Source: Chitinophaga chungangae (GTDB lineage: Bacteria; Bacteroidota; Bacteroidia; Chitinophagales; Chitinophagaceae). Taken from it: 64,000 nucleotides of DNA. Every line of letters starts with the position of its first letter. Position 1 is the stretch's first letter. Below the pieces are notes generated by a model. The model ran no database searches and was not told the origin of the DNA. It worked only from the letters and a program-made list of their open reading frames with translations. The DNA lies in NCBI RefSeq assembly GCF_017742215.1, contig NZ_JAGHKP010000001.1, forward strand, positions 1,426,001-1,490,000, given 5' to 3'. Positions 47,269-56,512 of this stretch are shown here, one piece after another. The position numbers and the translations under genes are program-made.

Positions 47269-48984
47269 TTACAGGTTGTTCTGTTTAAGCTCGTTTACAG
47301 CGTGGTTCACCGCGCGCGCTGTCAGCGCCATATAAGTGAGCGTAGGATTTTGTGTGGAGGTGGAAGTCATGCAGGCGCCGTCCGTCACGAACACATTCTT
47401 GCATAAATGCAACTGGTTCCATTTATTCAGCAGCGATGTTTTCGGATCGTGCCCCATGCGTACGCCGCCCATTTCGTGGATGTCGTTGCCGGGTCTGCGG
47501 TTGTCGTCCCGGGTGCGGATATTGGTAAAACCAGCTTTTTCGTACATCTCGGTCATCTGTTCATAATAATCTTTCCGCATCTTTTTGTCGTTTTCGTCGT
47601 AGTCGATGGAAATGCGCAGCAGCGGAATACCCCAGGCATCTTTTTTATCGGCGTCCAGGGCTACAAAATTGGATTCCTTGGGTATGGTTTCCGCCATCAT
47701 ATGCGAGCTCACGCGCCAGGGGCCGAGCTTGGGGTTCAGCATGCCTTCTTTCAGGTCGTTGCCTATGCCCGATGTATCGCGCACGTCGGAACGGCCCGCC
47801 CTGAATCCCGCTGCCCATCCCCGCAGGAAGTCGGTTTCCTGCCTGTAAACGTTGCGGAAGCGGGGGATATAGCCGCCGCCGGCGGGGTTGCGCCCGTCGG
47901 TGCGGAATTGCTGCAAGCCGTCGAAATCGGCGCCGATGGTAGCGGAATAGTTGTGGAACGCCACGTATTTGCCCATGATGCCGTTATCATTTCCCAGCCC
48001 TTGCGGGAAGCGGTTGGAAACGGAATTAAGCAGGATCAGGTTGGTATTTAAGGTCGCGGCGTTTACAAAGATCACCTTGGCGAAAAACTCCATTTCTTCT
48101 TTTGTATTGGTATCGATCACTTTTACGCCCGTCGCTTTGCCTTTGGTTTCGTCGTAGATGATGGAATGCACCACGGAGTGGGGCCTCAGGGTGAGATTGC
48201 CCGTTTTCTGCGCCCAGGGAATGGTTACGGCATTGGCGCTGTAATAGCCGCCGAACGGACACCCCCGCTGGCAAAGCACCCGGTTCTGGCATTGCACGCG
48301 GCCCTGCTCGAGATGGATCGGGTTCGGCTTTGAAAGGTGCGCGCAACGCGCGCTGATCACGTGGCGGTTTTTATAATGCAGCTTCACCGCTTTGCTGAAA
48401 TGATCTTCCGCAGCATTGAGCGGGAAAGCCGGCAGGTGATCGCCATCCGGCAATTCGGGAATCCCGTCGTTGTTGCCCGAAACGCCGATGAAACGTTCCA
48501 CATGGCTGTACCAGGGCGCAATATCTTTATACCGGATGGGCCAGTCCACCGAAAACCCGTCACGAGCGGGCCCTTCGTAATCAAAGTCGCTCCAGCGCTG
48601 TACCTGCCGCGCCCACATCAGCGATTTGCCGCCTACCTGGTAGCCGCGTATCCAGTCGAAATCCTTCACCTGGATATAAGGATGCTCGTCGTCCTTTACA
48701 AAAAAATGTTGCGTATCCTCCCGGTAGGCATAACACCGGTTCGCAATGGGATTTTTCTGCTGATCGGCATAGGGCATTTCCATTCGGTGCTCGAACTCAT
48801 AGGGATACATGTTGGTCGTGGGATAGTCTTTCAGATGCTCCACATTGCGGCCGCGTTCCAACAATAATGTCTTGAACCCTTTTTCCGTAAATTCCTTGGC
48901 GGCCCAACTGCCGCTGGCCCCCGAGCCTACTACGATGGCATCAAATGTCCGTTCCTTTATACTGTCTATTGCCAGGTTTACCAT
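47269..48984 (-). CDS. GMC family oxidoreductase, gluconate 2-dehydrogenase/glycoside 3-dehydrogenase large-subunit type
   Basis: 571-aa FAD enzyme. The N-terminal Rossmann motif is IVVGSGASGSWAAKEF near residue 17. The Cys-x5-Cys-x3-Cys cluster CQNRVLCQRGC (about residue 230) may hold an iron-sulphur cluster. IHEMGGVRMGHDPKTS and TQNPTLTYMALTARA are family signatures. It lacks its own signal peptide, but the gene 43 bp upstream encodes the small subunit with a Tat-like signal, which in related enzymes carries the flavosubunit across the membrane. No cytochrome subunit gene is adjacent. The likely role is periplasmic oxidation of a sugar or glycoside. Confidence 0.92.
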   Translation of the reverse strand: MVNLAIDSIKERTFDAIVVGSGASGSWAAKEFTEKGFKTLLLERGRNVEHLKDYPTTNMYPYEFEHRMEMPYADQQKNPIANRCYAYREDTQHFFVKDDEHPYIQVKDFDWIRGYQVGGKSLMWARQVQRWSDFDYEGPARDGFSVDWPIRYKDIAPWYSHVERFIGVSGNNDGIPELPDGDHLPAFPLNAAEDHFSKAVKLHYKNRHVISARCAHLSKPNPIHLEQGRVQCQNRVLCQRGCPFGGYYSANAVTIPWAQKTGNLTLRPHSVVHSIIYDETKGKATGVKVIDTNTKEEMEFFAKVIFVNAATLNTNLILLNSVSNRFPQGLGNDNGIMGKYVAFHNYSATIGADFDGLQQFRTDGRNPAGGGYIPRFRNVYRQETDFLRGWAAGFRAGRSDVRDTSGIGNDLKEGMLNPKLGPWRVSSHMMAETIPKESNFVALDADKKDAWGIPLLRISIDYDENDKKMRKDYYEQMTEMYEKAGFTNIRTRDDNRRPGNDIHEMGGVRMGHDPKTSLLNKWNQLHLCKNVFVTDGACMTSTSTQNPTLTYMALTARAVNHAVNELKQNNL

Positions 48985-49027
48985 GGAGGTATTGTTATTT
49001 TTTTAGTTTATGCGATTGTAATGTGTG

Positions 49028-49543
49028 TCAGGCAGGGGCAAAACCATTGTACCTGCCCGGCACGAGCTCATACTTCACGAGATTGGTCATTACATACCTG
49101 GAGTTCATATAACCCTGTATGGCCCGGCGTTTGGTGATAGAGAAGAATTTTTTCAGCTCCTCGTTGTCGCTCTTGCCGATTTTGTCCAGCAGCTTGACGC
49201 GGCTGTCGGTATTGGCGGCGGCAAATTCACCGTCCAGCTCTTTTTCCGACCATGCTGAAAATGCCGACAATCCCTTTGCGAATTGTTGCTGGTCCTTCGG
49301 ACTATGGCAATCATCCACCATTTTCAGGACGAACAGGTGCAACAGCAATTCTTTGCCGCCGGGTGTATCCGTAGCAGGAATAAGGGTTTCTGTCAGCTCA
49401 GCCAATAGCCGCTCATCATCCTCGCTGATGGCGAGATTCGCCAATTCGATGCTGGCTTTTCCGGATTTCCGGAAACAGGCCGGAAGTACGAGGGCGCCCC
49501 CGGCGATGTATAAGAGGTTGCGTACGGCAGCTCTGCGGTTCAT
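49028..49543 (-). CDS. Gluconate 2-dehydrogenase subunit 3 family protein
   Basis: 171-aa small subunit. Tat-type N-terminus (MNRRAAVRNLLYIAGGALVL) ending at a possible lipobox (LPACF), then the helical subunit-3 fold with ELTETLIPATDTPGGKELLL and FVLKMVDDCHSPKDQQQF, and the terminal TKRRAIQGYMNSRYVMTNLV. In LacA/gluconate-dehydrogenase systems this chain is the chaperone and export partner of the GMC subunit encoded next door. The gene order small subunit then GMC is usual. Close upstream lies an integrase fragment. Confidence 0.9.
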   Translation of the reverse strand: MNRRAAVRNLLYIAGGALVLPACFRKSGKASIELANLAISEDDERLLAELTETLIPATDTPGGKELLLHLFVLKMVDDCHSPKDQQQFAKGLSAFSAWSEKELDGEFAAANTDSRVKLLDKIGKSDNEELKKFFSITKRRAIQGYMNSRYVMTNLVKYELVPGRYNGFAPA

Positions 49544-49575
49544 ATTTTAGTTTAAGATTTCAATAATAAGAAAAA

Positions 49576-49683
49576 TTATTCTGAATCTTCTAACCCTGGC
49601 GATGCCTTAAGTTGCCGGTTTTCCTGGCTCTTGTTTTTGTGGCGCAGCCAAAAGAGAATTGACAGCGCTTGACTTACTTTCAT
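49576..49683 (-). pseudogene. Tyrosine integrase N-terminal remnant
   Basis: A 35-codon frame starting at ATG 49683. Its opening MKVSQALSILFWLRHKNKSQ resembles the first strand of the arm-DNA-binding domain of Bacteroidota tyrosine recombinases (SxxxLFWLRxNK pattern). It then degenerates and stops at TAA 49576-49578. The catalytic domain is absent. It lies 251 bp beyond the 3' end of the tRNA-Lys gene, the usual place for an integrase of a tRNA-targeted island. The remaining 49684-49878 sequence is AT-rich and holds nothing recognised. Confidence 0.55.
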
Positions 49684-49878
49684 AATCGATGCAATTTTTC
49701 AGGTCACTGGATCGTGCATTTTTAGCACATTTTGATCTTAGATTCAGTTCTTGAAAGCCAATGCAGTAAGGCATTTCGTAGAAATTCGGCTACACTAACT
49801 CCGGAAATTTTGTGTAACCGAATTTGTCACCGATTAGCTTGATATAACATCGATTACGATCATACCCCCGAAAACAGA

Positions 49879-49912
49879 AAAGCCGCGTAAACACTATGTT
49901 TTACACGGCTTT
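49879..49912 (-). terminator. Terminator of the tRNA-Lys transcript
   Basis: AAAGCCG / CGGCTTT outer stem with an inner GTAAA/TTTAC stem, T-rich flanks on both strands, 22 bp beyond the tRNA 3' end. Confidence 0.75.
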
Positions 49913-49934
49913 AATATTTTTGTTCTTAAAAAAG

Positions 49935-50007
<73 letters not shown>

Positions 50008-50039
50008 AAAAAAGTGCTCAAAAGTAATGATTTTCCGGA

Positions 50040-50681
50040 TTAAACCGGCATGATCCGGTACGCGCAATGCCGCGCGCCTTCCAATACATGGTCCATCCGC
50101 TCTATCGTGCCCCATTCTTTGAATATCTGCTGGAAGGTGGAAAGCTCCACTTTACAGATATCATGACAGGCATTGGCCGCCGCGCAGATAGGGCAGTGGT
50201 TCTCCGTCATCACGAACCCTTCGCCTTCACGGCGGTATTCGGCCAGGTAACCGTCGCGGCTGCGCAGCTCGGTGAACTTGCGCACCTTGGCTTCCAGGCC
50301 TTCTTCGTCTTTGATCTCGTCGTGGTAACGTAAAAGGACTTTGTACTCCCGGGCGGAGATCACATTGCCCAGCGCCTCGTCTCCCAGCACGTCGCGGATC
50401 GTGTTGATCAGCTGTACGGTCAGTTCGGCATGACTGTCCGGAAACCGGCGGTTGCCTTTTTCGCTCAGGCTCCATAACAACGACGGCCGGCCCACACCCC
50501 TGGAAATAGATTCGAATACCACCCAGCCTTCCTCCGCCAGGCGCTGCAGCTGCTGCCGCGCGCCCTCGCCCGTAATGCCCAGCTCCTGCGCTATCCCATT
50601 GGTACTCAACGGCCCTTTGGTCTTTAACAGCAGCAGCATACGGTCTGATGAAGAGGTGTGATATGCTTTGTAATTTTCCAA
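50040..50681 (-). CDS. SufR-like iron-sulphur-responsive transcriptional regulator
   Basis: 213 aa, divergent from the suf operon. Residues 12-75 form a winged helix (TNGIAQELGITGEGARQQLQ; wing SRGVGRPSLLW). The C-terminal half has a cysteine cluster C163-x2-C166-x5-C172-x3-C176 (HCPICAAANACHDIC) plus C206, as expected for a SufR-type protein that binds an Fe-S cluster and represses suf genes when clusters are plentiful. The only start near the 5' end is TTG at 50681; it aligns the MxNYKxxHTSSSDR opening and is preferred over Met15. It ends 32 bp from the tRNA-Lys gene. Confidence 0.85.
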   Translation of the reverse strand: MENYKAYHTSSSDRMLLLLKTKGPLSTNGIAQELGITGEGARQQLQRLAEEGWVVFESISRGVGRPSLLWSLSEKGNRRFPDSHAELTVQLINTIRDVLGDEALGNVISAREYKVLLRYHDEIKDEEGLEAKVRKFTELRSRDGYLAEYRREGEGFVMTENHCPICAAANACHDICKVELSTFQQIFKEWGTIERMDHVLEGARHCAYRIMPV

Positions 50682-50689
50682 GTTTTTAC

Positions 50690-50718
50690 TTGCTTTATTC
50701 GCAAATATCGTAACTTTG
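50690..50718 (+). promoter_or_regulatory. Promoter P1 of the suf operon
   Basis: TTG at 50690-50692, an 18-bp spacer, then TAACTTTG at 50711-50718: a full match to the Bacteroidota promoter. It begins only 9 bp from the sufR start codon. TTGCTT (50690-50695) and AAGCAA (50729-50734) form an inverted repeat enclosing the element, a possible SufR operator. Confidence 0.65.
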
Positions 50719-50796
50719 TCGGGATTTCAAGCAACGATTTTGCAGAAGTCCATGAAAATAGGCCGTCAATAACAAGGATTAGAGCTTTTCGCTACC

Positions 50797-50804
50797 TATC
50801 TTTG
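50797..50804 (+). promoter_or_regulatory. Candidate second promoter (-7 element) of the suf operon
   Basis: TATCTTTG, an exact TAnnTTTG match 86 bp before the sufB ATG; no clear TTG at -33. Confidence 0.4.
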
Positions 50805-50890
50805 TAACCTGATTCCCGAAAAATACGGAAAAATTACGGTCATTTTCAATGTTTTAGACCCAATTAACTGATAGAGAAGTATATAAATAT

Positions 50891-52336
50891 ATGAGCGCAG
50901 AACAAGACATATTACAGGAACTGGCGGGCCGGGATTATGAGTTCGGATTCGAGACGCAGATCGAGATGGATATTGCGCCTCCCGGGCTGAATGAAGATAT
51001 CATCCGCTTCATTTCCGCTAAAAAACAGGAACCCGAATGGTTGCTGGAATGGCGGCTGAAAGGATTCCAGCTTTTCCAGAAACTGTCTATGCCCACCTGG
51101 CAGAATTTTAAACTCCCGGAAGTCGATTTCCAGGGCGTTTCTTATTATGCCGCACCGAAAAATCAGGTTAAATACAACAGCCTGGACGAAGTAGATCCCG
51201 AACTGCTGGCCACCTTCGCCAAACTCGGCATCCCCCTCGAAGAACAGAAAATGCTTTCCGGCGTAGCGGTAGACGCGGTGTTCGACAGCATTTCTGTGGC
51301 TACCACCTTTAAAGCGCAGCTGCACGAGCTCGGCATCATCTTCTGCTCCTTCGGCGAAGCGGTGCAGGAACATCCCGAGCTGGTTAAAAAATACCTCGGC
51401 TCCGTGGTGCCCCAGGCGGATAACATCTACGCCGCGCTGAACTCCGCCGTGTTCTCCGACGGCTCTTTCGTATACATTCCCAAAGGCGTTCGCTGCCCGA
51501 TGGAACTTTCCACCTACTTCCGCATCAACGCCAAAAATACCGGCCAGTTCGAACGCACGCTTATTATTGCCGACGAAGGCAGCTATGTGAGCTATCTCGA
51601 AGGCTGCACCGCCCCCATGCGCGACGAAAACCAGCTGCACGCAGCAGTAGTGGAGCTCATTGCGCTGGACGATTCAGAGATCAAATACTCCACCGTGCAG
51701 AACTGGTACCCCGGCGATGCAGACGGTAAAGGAGGCATCTATAACTTCGTGACCAAACGCGGCATCTGTAAAGGAAAAAATTCCAAGATCAGCTGGACGC
51801 AGGTGGAAACCGGCTCCGCCATCACCTGGAAATACCCCGGCGTGATCCTGCAGGGCGACAATTCCATCGGCGAGTTCTATTCCGTGGCCGTTACGTCCAA
51901 ACGCCAGGTGGCAGACACCGGCACCAAAATGGTGCACATCGGTAAAAACACCAAAAGCCGCATCATTTCCAAAGGTATTTCCGCCATTCACGGACAGAAT
52001 ACGTACCGCGGGCTGGTGAAAGTAGGGCCCAACGCCACCAACGCGCGCAACTTCACGCAGTGCGATTCCCTGCTGATAGGCGACCGCTGCGGCGCGCATA
52101 CCTTCCCGTATATCGAATCCAAAAACAATACGGCGATGGTGGAGCACGAGGCCACTACCTCCAAGATCGGGGAAGACCAGGTGTTTTACCTCAACCAGCG
52201 CGGCATCGACAACGAGCAGGCGGTGAATATGATCGTAAACGGATACGCAAAAGAAGTACTTAACCAGCTGCCCATGGAGTTTGCCGTGGAAGCGCAAAAA
52301 TTATTGTCCATCACGCTGGAAGGCAGTGTTGGATAA
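50891..52336 (+). CDS. sufB: Fe-S cluster assembly scaffold SufB
   Basis: 481-aa SufB, the scaffold of the SufBC2D complex on which Fe-S clusters are built. Recognisable from [79 protein letters not shown] and the C-terminal [20 protein letters not shown]. Cytoplasmic. First gene of sufBCDSE-sufT with 3-17 bp gaps, transcribed divergently from the SufR-like regulator. Confidence 0.98.
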   Translation: MSAEQDILQELAGRDYEFGFETQIEMDIAPPGLNEDIIRFISAKKQEPEWLLEWRLKGFQLFQKLSMPTWQNFKLPEVDFQGVSYYAAPKNQVKYNSLDEVDPELLATFAKLGIPLEEQKMLSGVAVDAVFDSISVATTFKAQLHELGIIFCSFGEAVQEHPELVKKYLGSVVPQADNIYAALNSAVFSDGSFVYIPKGVRCPMELSTYFRINAKNTGQFERTLIIADEGSYVSYLEGCTAPMRDENQLHAAVVELIALDDSEIKYSTVQNWYPGDADGKGGIYNFVTKRGICKGKNSKISWTQVETGSAITWKYPGVILQGDNSIGEFYSVAVTSKRQVADTGTKMVHIGKNTKSRIISKGISAIHGQNTYRGLVKVGPNATNARNFTQCDSLLIGDRCGAHTFPYIESKNNTAMVEHEATTSKIGEDQVFYLNQRGIDNEQAVNMIVNGYAKEVLNQLPMEFAVEAQKLLSITLEGSVG

Positions 52337-52353
52337 CATAAACAAACCAAGAA

Positions 52354-53121
52354 ATGCTCAATATCAAGAACCTGCATGCTGCAGTAGAAGGAAATGCTAT
52401 TCTGAAAGGCATTAATCTGAATGTGAAAGCGGGCGAAGTACACGCCATCATGGGGCCGAACGGCTCCGGTAAAAGTTCCCTGGCCTCCGTACTGGCCGGA
52501 AGGGAAGCTTATGAAGTAACTGAAGGTTCCGTGGATTTCGACGGGAAAGACCTGCTGGACATGAGCCCCGAGGTTCGTGCCCGCGAAGGCCTCTTCCTTG
52601 CCTTCCAGTACCCGGTAGAAATACCCGGTGTTTCCAACATCAACTTCCTCAAAACAGCGGTGAACGAAGTGCGCGCTTATCACGGCCAGCCCCCGATGCA
52701 GGCCAAAGCGTTCCTGGACATGCTCAAATCCAAACAGAAACTGATGGAATTTGACGCCAACCTCATGAACCGCTCCCTGAACGAAGGTTTCTCCGGCGGT
52801 GAAAAGAAACGCAACGACATCTTCCAGATGGCCATGCTCGAGCCCAAACTCGCGATCATGGACGAAACGGATTCCGGCCTCGACATCGACGCCCTCCGCA
52901 TCGTTTCTGCGGGTGTGAACAAGCTGCGCGGCAAGGACAATGCGTTTATCATCATCACGCACTACCAGCGCCTGCTGGAATACATCGTTCCGGATTTTGT
53001 ACATGTGCTCTACAACGGCCGTATCGTGAAATCAGGCACCAAAGAACTGGCGCTGGAACTGGAAGAAAAAGGATACGACTGGCTGAAAGAAGACATCCGT
53101 TTAGAAGAACCCGTACAATAA
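52354..53121 (+). CDS. sufC: Fe-S cluster assembly ATPase SufC
   Basis: 255-aa ABC-type ATPase that drives the SufB/SufD conformational change. Walker A GPNGSGKSS near residue 34, Q-loop FLAFQYPVEIPG, signature EGFSGGEKKRND near residue 145 and Walker B LAIMDETDSGLDID near residue 170, with the His switch IITHYQR. No membrane segment. It follows sufB by 17 bp and precedes sufD by 3 bp. Confidence 0.98.
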   Translation: MLNIKNLHAAVEGNAILKGINLNVKAGEVHAIMGPNGSGKSSLASVLAGREAYEVTEGSVDFDGKDLLDMSPEVRAREGLFLAFQYPVEIPGVSNINFLKTAVNEVRAYHGQPPMQAKAFLDMLKSKQKLMEFDANLMNRSLNEGFSGGEKKRNDIFQMAMLEPKLAIMDETDSGLDIDALRIVSAGVNKLRGKDNAFIIITHYQRLLEYIVPDFVHVLYNGRIVKSGTKELALELEEKGYDWLKEDIRLEEPVQ

Positions 53122-53124
53122 ACC

Positions 53125-54447
53125 ATGACCACTACAACGAGCAATACCAATATATCATTTGCCGAAACGCTGCCTGCCCTGTTCACCGCACAGTTCGGCA
53201 ACAGCGGATGGCCCGGGAGAAAAACGGCCCTGGAACGTTTCCAGGCGCTGGGCGGCATCCCGACCGTTAAAACGGAAGACTGGAAATACACCAACGTGGT
53301 TCCTTTCTTCAAAAACGGCCTCAGCATCGCCCTGCCCGAAACCCCCGCCATCACCGCACAACAGCTCGAAGCCACCGGCCTGCTGCTGCCCGACACTTAC
53401 CGCCTCGTGCTGGTGAACGGCGTGCTGCAATCCGCGCTCAGCATACTGCCCCCCGCCACGCAGGTAACCGTTGCCCGCCTCAGCGAAGCAGCGTCCCAGC
53501 CGGCTTACGCGCAGTATTTCAACAAAAGCAAAAAACTGGAAGAACATCATTTCGCACAGCTCAACACCGCTTTGTTCAATGATGGACTTTTTATAGAAGT
53601 AAAAGCGAAAGCGCAGGTGGAACAACCGATCCACATCATCCACCTGTACCACAACAACGGCAACCTGCTCGTAAACCCGCGCCACCTCTGGGTTGCGCAG
53701 GAAGGTTCCGAAGCGAAGCTGATCGAATCGGCAGCCGCCGTCGGCACCACCGGCACCGTACTGGTGAACAGCGTGGCCGAAGCCGTTGTGACCGAACGCG
53801 CCCAGCTGAGCCATTACCAGCTGCAGACCGGCGGCGCAGGCCTCCGTTTCATCAACCAGACGCTGGTGGAACAAATGGGCAAAAGCCTTTACAACAACTA
53901 TACTTTCACCCTGTCGGAATCCGACCTGGTGCGCAATAACCTGAACATCTCCCTGGACGCCGAGCGTACCGAAACCCACCTTTACGGTTTTTATATCGCG
54001 GCGGGCAGCCAGCTGGTAGACAATCACTCGTCTGTAGACCACCGCATGCCCCATTGCGAAAGCAACGAACTGTACCGCGGCGTGATGATGGACAAGGCTA
54101 CCGGCGTGTTCAACGGGAAGATCTTCGTGCACGAAGACGCACAGAAAACCAACGCTTTCCAGCAGAACAACAACCTCGTCATTTCCCCTTCAGCCAGCAT
54201 TTACACCAAACCGCAGCTGGAGATCTATGCCGACGACGTGAAATGCAGTCATGGCACCACCATCGGGCAGGTGAGCGAAGACGCGTTGTTCTATCTCAAA
54301 GCCCGCGGCATCGGCGACGCCGAAGCCCGCAACATGCTCGTGAAAGCATTCGCTTTCGACGTTACCGCCCAGGTTAAAATTCCGGCCGTGCGCAAACAGG
54401 TGGAGCAGATCGCTTCCAGGTACCTGTCTGTTGCGACCAACAACTAA
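53125..54447 (+). CDS. sufD: Fe-S cluster assembly protein SufD
   Basis: 440-aa SufD, partner of SufB in the scaffold complex. N-terminal helical part with KTEDWKYTNVVPFFK, then the right-handed beta-helix with LYGFYIAAGSQLVDNHSSVD, HCESNELYRGVMMDKATGVF, and the terminal FYLKARGIGDAEARNMLVKA, all standard SufD landmarks. Longer than SufB's shared core only at the N-terminus. It sits between sufC and sufS. Confidence 0.97.
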   Translation: MTTTTSNTNISFAETLPALFTAQFGNSGWPGRKTALERFQALGGIPTVKTEDWKYTNVVPFFKNGLSIALPETPAITAQQLEATGLLLPDTYRLVLVNGVLQSALSILPPATQVTVARLSEAASQPAYAQYFNKSKKLEEHHFAQLNTALFNDGLFIEVKAKAQVEQPIHIIHLYHNNGNLLVNPRHLWVAQEGSEAKLIESAAAVGTTGTVLVNSVAEAVVTERAQLSHYQLQTGGAGLRFINQTLVEQMGKSLYNNYTFTLSESDLVRNNLNISLDAERTETHLYGFYIAAGSQLVDNHSSVDHRMPHCESNELYRGVMMDKATGVFNGKIFVHEDAQKTNAFQQNNNLVISPSASIYTKPQLEIYADDVKCSHGTTIGQVSEDALFYLKARGIGDAEARNMLVKAFAFDVTAQVKIPAVRKQVEQIASRYLSVATNN

Positions 54448-54459
54448 AAACGGAATAAC

Positions 54460-55704
54460 ATGGAGACCACTACAGCCGAACATATCATCTGGCAGGAAGC
54501 AGACCTGATCAGGAACGAGTTCCCGATCCTGAAACAAACGGTGAACGGCCGCCCGCTGGTGTACCTCGATAACGGGGCCACCACGCAGAAGCCCGTATCC
54601 GTGATCCGCTCCATGCAGGAATATTACACCACTTACAACAGCAATGTGCACCGTGGCGTACATACCCTCAGCCAGCAGGCTACCGCCGCTTACGAAGCCG
54701 CCCGCCACCAGGTGGCCGCCTTTATCGGCGCGCACCATCACGAAGTAGTGTTCACCAAAGGCACTACCGACGCGATCAACCTCGTAGCCAACGGTTTCCG
54801 GAAAGATATCCTGAAGGAAGGCGACGAAGTGATCATCTCCGCCATGGAGCATCACTCCAACATCGTGCCCTGGCAGCTGGCCTGCGAAGAGAAAAACGCG
54901 AAAGTGAAAGTGGTGCCCATCAACGAAAAGGGAGAGCTGGACATGGATAAATTCCGCTCCATGCTCAATTCCCGCGTGAAGATCGTGGCCATCACCTGGG
55001 TGAGCAACACCATGGGCACGGTAAACCCTGTGAAAGAGATCATTTCCCTCGCGCACGAACAGGGCATCCCCGTATTGCTCGACGCCGCGCAGGCCGCCGC
55101 GCACATTCCCATCCGCGTACACGAGCTGGATGTAGACTTCCTCGCGCTTTCCGGTCACAAGCTGTTCGGCCCCACCGGCATCGGCATCCTGTACGGGAAA
55201 GAAAGCTGGCTGGATAAACTGCCCCCGTACCAGGGCGGCGGCGATATGATCAAACACGTAACGTTCGAAAAAACGACCTATAACGAACCGCCGCTGAAGT
55301 TCGAAGCCGGTACGCCCGCCATCTGCGAGGCCATCGGCCTGGGCGCGGCTGTGGCATGGGCCAGCAAGCTCGGCATTCACCGCATCAACGCGTACGAGCA
55401 CCAACTCACGGAATATGCCATCAATGCGCTGAGAGGTATACCAGGACTGCGTTTCATCGGCGAAGCCAAACACCGCAGCGGCGCCATTTCGTTCCTCGTG
55501 GGCGATACCCACCCGTCTGACGTAGGCGTGCTGCTCGACCAGCAGGGCATAGCCGTACGCACCGGCCACCATTGCACGCAGCCGCTGTGCGACCTGTTCG
55601 GCATTCCCGGCACCGTACGCGCTTCGCTGGCAGTGTACAACAATACTGAAGACATCGACCGCCTCGTGGAAGGTGTGCAGAAAGCCGTAACTTTGCTGGG
55701 TTAA
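54460..55704 (+). CDS. sufS: Cysteine desulfurase SufS
   Basis: 414-aa PLP-dependent type II cysteine desulfurase that supplies sulphur as persulfide. Lys234 in LSGHKLFGPTGIG carries PLP; Cys372 in RTGHHCTQPLC is the persulfide cysteine. LDNGATTQKP and MEHHSNIVPWQ are further class II marks. The N-terminus opens with IRNEFPILKQTVNGRPLVYL. SufE, its sulphur acceptor, is encoded 17 bp downstream. Confidence 0.98.
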   Translation: METTTAEHIIWQEADLIRNEFPILKQTVNGRPLVYLDNGATTQKPVSVIRSMQEYYTTYNSNVHRGVHTLSQQATAAYEAARHQVAAFIGAHHHEVVFTKGTTDAINLVANGFRKDILKEGDEVIISAMEHHSNIVPWQLACEEKNAKVKVVPINEKGELDMDKFRSMLNSRVKIVAITWVSNTMGTVNPVKEIISLAHEQGIPVLLDAAQAAAHIPIRVHELDVDFLALSGHKLFGPTGIGILYGKESWLDKLPPYQGGGDMIKHVTFEKTTYNEPPLKFEAGTPAICEAIGLGAAVAWASKLGIHRINAYEHQLTEYAINALRGIPGLRFIGEAKHRSGAISFLVGDTHPSDVGVLLDQQGIAVRTGHHCTQPLCDLFGIPGTVRASLAVYNNTEDIDRLVEGVQKAVTLLG

Positions 55705-55721
55705 TCAAAACCAGGGACATA

Positions 55722-56150
55722 ATGACTATCAAAGAGCAACAGGACAGGATCATAGAAGATTTCGAGGTGTTTGGCGACTGGATGGAGAAATACGAATACA
55801 TCATCCAGCTGGGGAAAGACCTTCCGCTCATCGATCCGAAATATAAAACAGACGATAACCTCATCCGTGGCTGCCAGAGCAAAGTTTGGCTGCACGCGGA
55901 ACTGATCGGAGGCAAACTCGTATTCACCGCAGACAGCGACGCGGTGATCACCAAAGGTCTTGTGGGCCTCGTAATTCAGGTGCTGAGCGGCCAGACGCCA
56001 AAAGATATAGCGGAAGCGGAGATCTACTTCATCGACGCCATCGGCCTCACCAGCCATCTTTCCCCCACACGCTCCAACGGCCTGCTGAGCATGCTCAAAC
56101 AGATCAAACTATACGCCATCGGTTACCAGGCTAAATCACTGCAAAACTGA
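55722..56150 (+). CDS. sufE: Sulphur acceptor SufE
   Basis: 142-aa SufE, which takes persulfide from SufS and passes it to SufB. Acceptor Cys51 in IRGCQSKVWL; other family segments are YEYIIQLGKDLPLIDPKYK and GLTSHLSPTRSNGLLSMLKQ. The family length is normal. Tightly linked to sufS and to the DUF59 gene (6-bp gap). Confidence 0.97.
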   Translation: MTIKEQQDRIIEDFEVFGDWMEKYEYIIQLGKDLPLIDPKYKTDDNLIRGCQSKVWLHAELIGGKLVFTADSDAVITKGLVGLVIQVLSGQTPKDIAEAEIYFIDAIGLTSHLSPTRSNGLLSMLKQIKLYAIGYQAKSLQN

Positions 56151-56156
56151 TCAACA

Positions 56157-56465
56157 ATGGAAACAACACTCAGAGACCAGGTGGAAGAAACGCTCCGTAC
56201 CGTGTACGACCCGGAAATACCGGTGAATATCTATGACCTGGGCCTCGTTTATAAAATAGAAATAGGAGAGGAAGGCAAAGTGCTGGTGATCATGACCCTC
56301 ACCGCCCCCGGGTGCCCCGTTGCCGGCAGCATCATGGAAGAAGTGAACAACAAGGTCTCCGCCATCCCCGGAGTATCCAGCGCAGACGTACGGCTTACCT
56401 TCGACCCGCCATGGACGAAAGACATGATGAGCGAAGAAGCAAAACTTGAATTAGGATTTTTATAA
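56157..56465 (+). CDS. SufT-type DUF59/MIP18 family protein
   Basis: 102-aa MIP18-domain protein, the accessory Fe-S maturation factor often called SufT or SUF-system protein. Motifs DPEIPVNIYDLGLVYKIEI (residues 20-38) and LTAPGCPVAGSI with the reactive Cys. It ends the suf operon: a terminator lies 9 bp after its stop. It probably helps deliver clusters to client proteins. Confidence 0.95.
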   Translation: METTLRDQVEETLRTVYDPEIPVNIYDLGLVYKIEIGEEGKVLVIMTLTAPGCPVAGSIMEEVNNKVSAIPGVSSADVRLTFDPPWTKDMMSEEAKLELGFL

Positions 56466-56474
56466 TACACCATG

Positions 56475-56500
56475 AAGACGCTGTGAACAGGCGTCTTTTT
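56475..56500 (+). terminator. Terminator of the suf operon
   Basis: AAGACGC / GCGTCTT stem with a 9-nt loop and a T tract, located between the DUF59 gene and the next start codon. Confidence 0.83.
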
Positions 56501-56512
56501 ATTTTACGCAAC

